Below, piece by piece: positions 59,895-64,000 of a stretch of DNA of 64,000 nucleotides; the stretch's first letter is position 1; the number at the start of each line of letters is the position of its first letter. Below the pieces are notes generated by a model. That model did no database searches. It was not told the DNA's origin and saw only the letters and a program-made list of their open reading frames with translations. The position numbers were made by a program, and so were the translations under genes. The stretch is from Pseudanabaena sp. UWO311 (GTDB taxonomy: Bacteria; Cyanobacteriota; Cyanobacteriia; Pseudanabaenales; Pseudanabaenaceae), in NCBI RefSeq assembly GCF_006937785.1, contig NZ_SJEE01000013.1, forward strand, positions 1-64,000, written 5' to 3'.

Positions 59895-59933
59895 TTAAAA
59901 AAAGAGGGGCGCATCGCGCCCCTCTTTTTTTAA
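59895..59933. terminator. Bidirectional terminator, triloop ATC, pgk / COP23
   Basis: Arms 59895-59912 and 59916-59933 pair perfectly over 18 bp, apex GGGGCGC-ATC-GCGCCCC, with A-run left and T-run right. The right arm includes the stop of the convergent COP23 gene (59930-59932). Confidence 0.93.
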
Positions 59934-60736
59934 CGAAAATTATCAGGGTTGAGCCTTCTGCCTCCAGTAAAGCCACTATTGCTTATGCTAGTACCAGTGC
60001 CCCCATCACTAGGATCGAGGAATGGCTTCAAGTACAAGTTGCCACTACGCACATTAGATACAGGACGGCTTGGAGATATTACCGAGCCAAGGACACCATT
60101 AATTCCCTTGAGATCTATGCCTAAACCAAGATCGCCAGTGATGTCATTTAAAGTGCGATCGCGTCCACGATAGGTATTTACGGCTGTGGTTGCTTGACCA
60201 CTATCAGCAGTGGCAAGATTTCCAAATACGCGATCGCGAGTAGCAATCGGGTCTTGTCCATTGGGAACAGTCAGAACAATCCGACAAGCAGCGTTTTTAT
60301 CGGTAGTAGCACAGATCACGTTGTACCCATTTTCAGTACTGGTTCGCATTTCCACTAAACCATCGGGGCGGTATGACTCCAACCGACGGCTAATTTCATT
60401 GCAACGCTTTTCAGGTGACCAGCCATCACCCATCGCACTAGGAGCAGCCCAAGGGAAATATTTTTGGGGTTGGCTCTTGGGTTGATAGACAACAATATAT
60501 TGACCATCACGCGACTGGCAACTAAAACGTGCCGTTTTGTTGTCAGTAGGATTGGCAGCTTTATCGTTGGGATTTTCAGATGGCAGTCTTGAAGGATTTG
60601 AGCTAGGGGTTGTCTCGACAGGGATAATCTGAGCGAGGCTCGGACTTGCTAATAGGGGTAAACCTAACGCGATCGCCGACAAATAGCCAAGCTGTTTTTT
60701 TAAAAATTTTGGTAAATTTCTGGTTAAGTAATTCAT
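59930..60736 (-). CDS. COP23-domain exported protein
   Basis: About 268 aa from ATG 60736 (MNYLTRNLPKFLKKQLGYLS), with a signal peptide ending near SPSLAQ; the frame also opens upstream to 60805. The middle region is a COP23 domain (circadian oscillating polypeptide of 23 kDa): ARFSCQSRDGQYIVVYQP, PEKRCNEISRRLESYRPDGL, NGYNVICATTDKNAACRIVL with paired Cys residues. The family is known from cyanobacteria and peripheral membranes, role unclear. The C-terminal part is Gly/Ser/Asn-rich. Confidence 0.85.
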   Translation of the reverse strand: MNYLTRNLPKFLKKQLGYLSAIALGLPLLASPSLAQIIPVETTPSSNPSRLPSENPNDKAANPTDNKTARFSCQSRDGQYIVVYQPKSQPQKYFPWAAPSAMGDGWSPEKRCNEISRRLESYRPDGLVEMRTSTENGYNVICATTDKNAACRIVLTVPNGQDPIATRDRVFGNLATADSGQATTAVNTYRGRDRTLNDITGDLGLGIDLKGINGVLGSVISPSRPVSNVRSGNLYLKPFLDPSDGGTGTSISNSGFTGGRRLNPDNFR

Positions 60737-60948
60737 AGGATTAGTGGGTGTGTGAGGATGAGTAAACAAATAAAAGCGTCCCCCCAGATATATTTTGCGA
60801 CTCATGCGTGCTTACGCCTATGACATTGAGCCTGACTTTAACTATAGATCTTACTAAATATTTATGACCTAAGTGTCATAGCATATGTTCCCGCTAAAAA
60901 TTTAAAAAGCAAAACTTCTTGTCGCGTCAAAATTTTTGATCAAACAAA

Positions 60949-61001
60949 CCGATAGAGTTTTTAAAAGTGTTTCTCTGTAACACTTTTAAAAACTCTATCG
61001 G
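60949..61001. repeat. Perfect 23-bp hairpin with 7-nt loop
   Basis: Arms 60949-60971 and 60979-61001, centre TCTCTGT, downstream of the FAH-family gene on the minus strand. Likely terminator. Confidence 0.9.
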
Positions 61002-61026
61002 AGGTTGAGCGCAAAATACTCTGTTA

Positions 61027-61848
61027 CTATTCGTTAATTTCGCTTTCTTCAGGTTCTTGCTCAATCGGTAAAGGCGATCGCAAGATTACCGTGTTATGCA
61101 ATTTACCAATCCCCTCGATTTCGATATAAATGCGATCGCCTTCTTGCATTTGCCCCACACCTTCAGGCGTACCTGTGAGAATAATATCTCCTGGAAGTAA
61201 AGTCATGATTTGGCTAATGTAGGAAACGATATAGTCTGGGGAAAATACCATCTCCTCAATTGAGGTTGACTGAAAAGGCTTTTTAGTATCATTTACAAAA
61301 GTTTGTAGCATCGCAGTAGGACTGATTTCGCGCACAATCCAAGGACCCAAAGGACAAAAAGTGTCAAAGCCCTTCCCCCTAGTCCATTGGCTATCACTTC
61401 TTTGTAAATCCCTTGCTGTCACATCGTTGGCGATCGTATAGCCCCAAATAGCTGCGATCGCTTGATTGGGTGTGACATTAAAACAAAGAGAACCAATCAC
61501 CAGTGCTAACTCACCTTCATATTCCACTCTTTTAGACTGCGGCGGCAAGGCTATTTTAGCTTCAGGAGCAATAATCGTAGTAGTAGGTTTTAAAAATATA
61601 ATTGGCTCTTTGGGGACTTCTCCACCCATTTCTGCAGCATGTGCCGAATAGTTTTTACCCACAGCAACAATCTTGCTCGGCTCACAGGGAGCTAAAAGTT
61701 GATAAGTATCTGGCGCAAGTAATTCACCATTTGGCTCCCCTCCCAGCCAAGGTGCTGTACTGAGTAGCCTTATAGATTGATTCAACTCTAACAGCCCGTA
61801 ACAGACTTCCCCTTGGGAAGTTTTCACGCGAACATAACGATCCGCCAT
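61027..61848 (-). CDS. Fumarylacetoacetate-hydrolase family protein
   Basis: About 273 aa from ATG 61848 (MADRYVRVKTSQGEVCYGLL); the frame is open to 61884. FAH superfamily: KIVAVGKNYSAHAAEMGGEV, RVEYEGELALVIG with the metal-binding Glu residues, WGYTIANDVTARDLQRSDSQ, and GDIILTGTPEGVGQMQEGDR. Members hydrolyse or decarboxylate C-C bonds in dioxo acids or oxaloacetate; the substrate cannot be set. Length normal. Divergent from the symporter gene. Confidence 0.9.
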   Translation of the reverse strand: MADRYVRVKTSQGEVCYGLLELNQSIRLLSTAPWLGGEPNGELLAPDTYQLLAPCEPSKIVAVGKNYSAHAAEMGGEVPKEPIIFLKPTTTIIAPEAKIALPPQSKRVEYEGELALVIGSLCFNVTPNQAIAAIWGYTIANDVTARDLQRSDSQWTRGKGFDTFCPLGPWIVREISPTAMLQTFVNDTKKPFQSTSIEEMVFSPDYIVSYISQIMTLLPGDIILTGTPEGVGQMQEGDRIYIEIEGIGKLHNTVILRSPLPIEQEPEESEINE

Positions 61849-61946
61849 AGCATCTTGTTTGTATCTAAATATTAAGAGGGGCAACCTAGCAGACTTGATT
61901 ATATAGCAATCATTAAGTACCGCAGCATAATTAAAAATCCAGAGCC

Positions 61947-61985
61947 AAAATCTGTACCGCCCGCTATACGGGCGGTACAGATTTT
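61947..61985. repeat. Perfect 17-bp hairpin between FAH and symporter genes
   Basis: Arms 61947-61963 and 61969-61985 around CTATA (apex CCCG-CTATA-CGGG), with partial pairing further out (CAGAGCCAAAA/TTTTGAGGTTTT). It is located between two divergent genes, not at a gene end. Confidence 0.88.
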
Positions 61986-62114
61986 GAGGTTTTATTGCGA
62001 TCGCAGTTCATTTTGGACTTTCTTTTTTGTCTGGCTAAGTTAGCTTGATCCCCAGATCTGTAAGTTTTTTGCTGTAAGTTTTGTATGGCAGTTTTTACAT
62101 TAGCAATTTGGAAT

Positions 62115-63347
62115 ATGAATCTATCTACTTTTATTCTCATTTCACTAGCATTTGGTGTTGCATTTGGGACTTTGTTAAACACAACTTTTCCTGAGAATAT
62201 TGAACTAATCAATCAAAGTTTTTTAGCTCCAGTTGGTGAATCTTTTTTAAGGCTGATTCAGTTTGTGGTCGTTCCAATTGTTTTCTCTTCACTAATTATG
62301 GGATTAACCAGAATCCAAGGAGCTGGACAAGTTGGCAGATATACAGTTAAGTTAATGACCAGCTACCTGATCACCAGTTCAATCGCTCTTTGTGTGGGTA
62401 TGGGGACTGCCTATTTCTTGCAGCCTGGTAGTGGCGTAAAAGGCTTCTCAATCTCAGAGAATATTAGTATTACTGAAGCACCATCTTTAATATCTTGGCT
62501 CGTTAGCCTAATTCCTGTAAACCCATTAGAAGCTCTTAGCACTGGCAATCTATTGCAAATCATTTTCTCAGCAGTTCTATTGGGGATAGGTGTTCAACTT
62601 GCTAAAGAGAAAGCAAAACCTTTCGTGGAATTGATTGAAAGTATCTATCACATTAGTGAAAAGACTTTATCCATAATTTTGTATGTTGCGCCTTTGGGAG
62701 TATTTGCACTAATGAGTTCCACAATCGCCACCCAAGGATTAGAACTAGTAGCAAAATTGTTTCTCTATGTTTTTGGCTTAGTAATGGCTTCTTCGATCAT
62801 GATTTGCTTGGATATGTTAGCTCTGTTTACGCTCAAAGCTGATCCTGTAAGATTTTTGCGTAGTCTTTCAGAAGCGATCGCCTTAGCCTTTGGTACGGCT
62901 AGTTCTAATGCCGCTTTGCCAGTAGTATTGCAAAATATTCAAGAGAACTATGGCTTACGTGAAGAAATAGCCAGTTTCGCGATCCCTCTAGGTACGGCTC
63001 TTAAACGTGATGGCGCAGCGATTTTGCAAGGATTTAACGCTCTATTTGTCGCTCAAATCTATCAAGTTCCCTTAACCCCTTCTCTACTAACTGCGATCGC
63101 TGTTAGTAGTTTACTGGTTTCATTTAGTACCCCTGGAGTGCCTGGCTCAGCATTGATCACGATGGCAACTGTGCTATCAGCCTCAGGTTTACCCTTAGAA
63201 GCGATCGCCTTAGTCGCAGGGATTGATCGCTTAACCGATGGATTTAAAACTGTCGTTAATATTATTGGGAACAGTGTGAATGCAATTATTCTCAGCCATT
63301 GGGAAGTTGAACAAATACCCGAAGCAGAGCAAATACCAGTTAGATGA
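62115..63347 (+). CDS. Dicarboxylate/amino acid:cation symporter (SLC1/DAACS)
   Basis: About 410 aa; ATG 62115 (MNLSTFILISL) gives a good first helix, ATG 62085 is also possible. The SLC1 glutamate/dicarboxylate transporter pattern: RLIQFVVVPIVFSSLIMGLT, the helical hairpin 1 GTASSNAALPVVLQNI (SSSNAALP-like), and PLGTALKRDGAAILQGFNAL, with GVPGSALITMATVLSASGLP in the late part. Family members take up C4 dicarboxylates, glutamate or serine with Na+ or H+. Substrate unknown. Its 3' end is followed by a 29-nt palindrome. Confidence 0.93.
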   Translation: MNLSTFILISLAFGVAFGTLLNTTFPENIELINQSFLAPVGESFLRLIQFVVVPIVFSSLIMGLTRIQGAGQVGRYTVKLMTSYLITSSIALCVGMGTAYFLQPGSGVKGFSISENISITEAPSLISWLVSLIPVNPLEALSTGNLLQIIFSAVLLGIGVQLAKEKAKPFVELIESIYHISEKTLSIILYVAPLGVFALMSSTIATQGLELVAKLFLYVFGLVMASSIMICLDMLALFTLKADPVRFLRSLSEAIALAFGTASSNAALPVVLQNIQENYGLREEIASFAIPLGTALKRDGAAILQGFNALFVAQIYQVPLTPSLLTAIAVSSLLVSFSTPGVPGSALITMATVLSASGLPLEAIALVAGIDRLTDGFKTVVNIIGNSVNAIILSHWEVEQIPEAEQIPVR

Positions 63348-63366
63348 AAACAAACCACTACTGTTG

Positions 63367-63395
63367 AATAACTATATTTCTGTATAATAGTTATT
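63367..63395. promoter_or_regulatory. 29-nt palindrome including a -10 box
   Basis: AATAACTAT and its complement ATAGTTATT flank an 11-nt centre that includes TATAAT (63383-63388), 22 bases before the next start codon. It could be an operator or the terminator of the symporter gene. Confidence 0.5.
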
Positions 63396-63409
63396 TAAAA
63401 AACGTCTAA

Positions 63410-64000
63410 ATGAGCATTTCTCGCAAGCGATCGCCATTCACAAAAAATATTCCACTTAGCTCGGTGCTAGTTGGGCCATTTGTGGCAATCATTGTGAGTA
63501 CAGTGGGACTAGTTGGCTATCTATCTTACCAGAGTGGTCAACAAGCAATCGAGAATTTGGCTAACCAACTATTGAGGCAAACTTCAGAACGAATCAGCGA
63601 TCGTCTCAATAGTTATTTACAAATTTCACAACAGGTTGTCGCTACAAATGATTTGGCGGTAAAACAGGAAACGCTCAATATTAATGATCAAGAAAAATTA
63701 AGACAACAACTCTGGCAGCAGATGTTGTTAAACCCATCACTGCCCAACAATATTTATTCAAGCGAGGATGGGAATGGTATTGGCTATCTGCGAATTAGCT
63801 CTGAAGAATTTCGGAAACTTGCAGAAACAGCCACAGGCAAAAATATTCCCCTTGGCTCTATTTTTTTTCACAAAATTGTTCCCAACCAGCGTCGGTACTA
63901 TTCAACTGACTCCCAAGGCAAACATCTTCAACTATTTTTACAATTCGATGATGACTTTCGCACTGTTAGTTGGTATAGGCAAGCTAAAGATATTGGTAAG
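63410..64000 (+). CDS. Membrane sensor protein, N-terminal part (cut by window)
   Basis: The first 197 residues of a longer protein that runs off the window in frame. A basic start (MSISRKRSPFTKNIPL) leads to a membrane helix (SSVLVGPFVAIIVSTVGLVG), then a mostly helical and then mixed outer domain (YLSYQSGQQAIENLANQLLR, DRLNSYLQISQQVVATNDLA) of the Cache-like type that usually precedes a second helix and a histidine kinase, adenylate cyclase or GGDEF domain. Which output domain it has cannot be seen. A TATAAT lies at 63383. Confidence 0.85.
   Translation, partial: MSISRKRSPFTKNIPLSSVLVGPFVAIIVSTVGLVGYLSYQSGQQAIENLANQLLRQTSERISDRLNSYLQISQQVVATNDLAVKQETLNINDQEKLRQQLWQQMLLNPSLPNNIYSSEDGNGIGYLRISSEEFRKLAETATGKNIPLGSIFFHKIVPNQRRYYSTDSQGKHLQLFLQFDDDFRTVSWYRQAKDIGK

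Overview
The window looks like a chromosomal segment of a filamentous, Pseudanabaena-like cyanobacterium. The octamer GCGATCGC (HIP1) is scattered through most genes, base composition is moderately AT-rich, and there are cyanobacterial markers such as a COP23 (circadian oscillating protein) family gene and the order rplS, tRNA-Trp, secE, nusG, rplK, rplA, rplJ, rplL. Genus level is an inference from style and cannot be proven here.
Layout. 0.1-9.96 kb: HEAT-repeat protein, a YraQ-type permease, an unknown 372-aa protein, RecQ, a small RelE-like toxin-antitoxin candidate with an M28 peptidase, seryl-tRNA synthetase and a TsaC/YrdC protein. 10-13 kb: RtcB and glutamyl-tRNA synthetase, converging on a terminator. 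13.1-18.05 kb is the accessory island: a DUF4258-like protein, a RelE/HigB-type pair, a large HTH-NACHT (STAND) NTPase, a MazF-type pair and a HicB-like protein. 18.1-24 kb: a two-TM RCK channel protein, a monooxygenase-like membrane protein, a peptide-type ABC substrate-binding lipoprotein and IspF. 24.3-29.1 kb: xanthine dehydrogenase small subunit, large subunit and XdhC. 29.3-42.8 kb: response regulator/kinase hybrid, radical SAM protein, Uma2 nuclease, CoaBC, glycoside-hydrolase-like exported protein, CorA, RsmE, a 2OG-Fe(II) oxygenase overlapping a YjbQ gene, YvcK, an RsbW-like ATPase and a small membrane protein. 42.9-51.3 kb, minus strand: PBP1A, HisE, the ribosomal/secE/nusG cluster with tRNA-Trp, L19, an MnmD-type methyltransferase and TrhO. 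51.5-55.9 kb: a divergent TetR regulator and an apparent stress/detoxification operon (GST, FMN reductase, PNPOx-like, double cupin, PTP-like phosphatase, DUF1348). 56-64 kb: an unusual CBM20-SGNH-DUF1796 protein, phosphoglycerate kinase, COP23 protein, FAH-family hydrolase, an SLC1-type symporter and the start of a membrane sensor protein.
The most striking non-coding feature is a dense set of long, nearly perfect hairpins at gene ends. Their arms differ at every site, but most share a GC-NNN-GC triloop apex, and in several cases one arm contains the last codons and stop of the neighbouring gene. Interspersed multi-hairpin repeats (three copies of one family, four of another, two of a third) show compensatory arm changes between copies. 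The rplJ leader contains a terminator and a mutually exclusive antiterminator pairing. No CRISPR array, rRNA operon or complete insertion sequence was seen.
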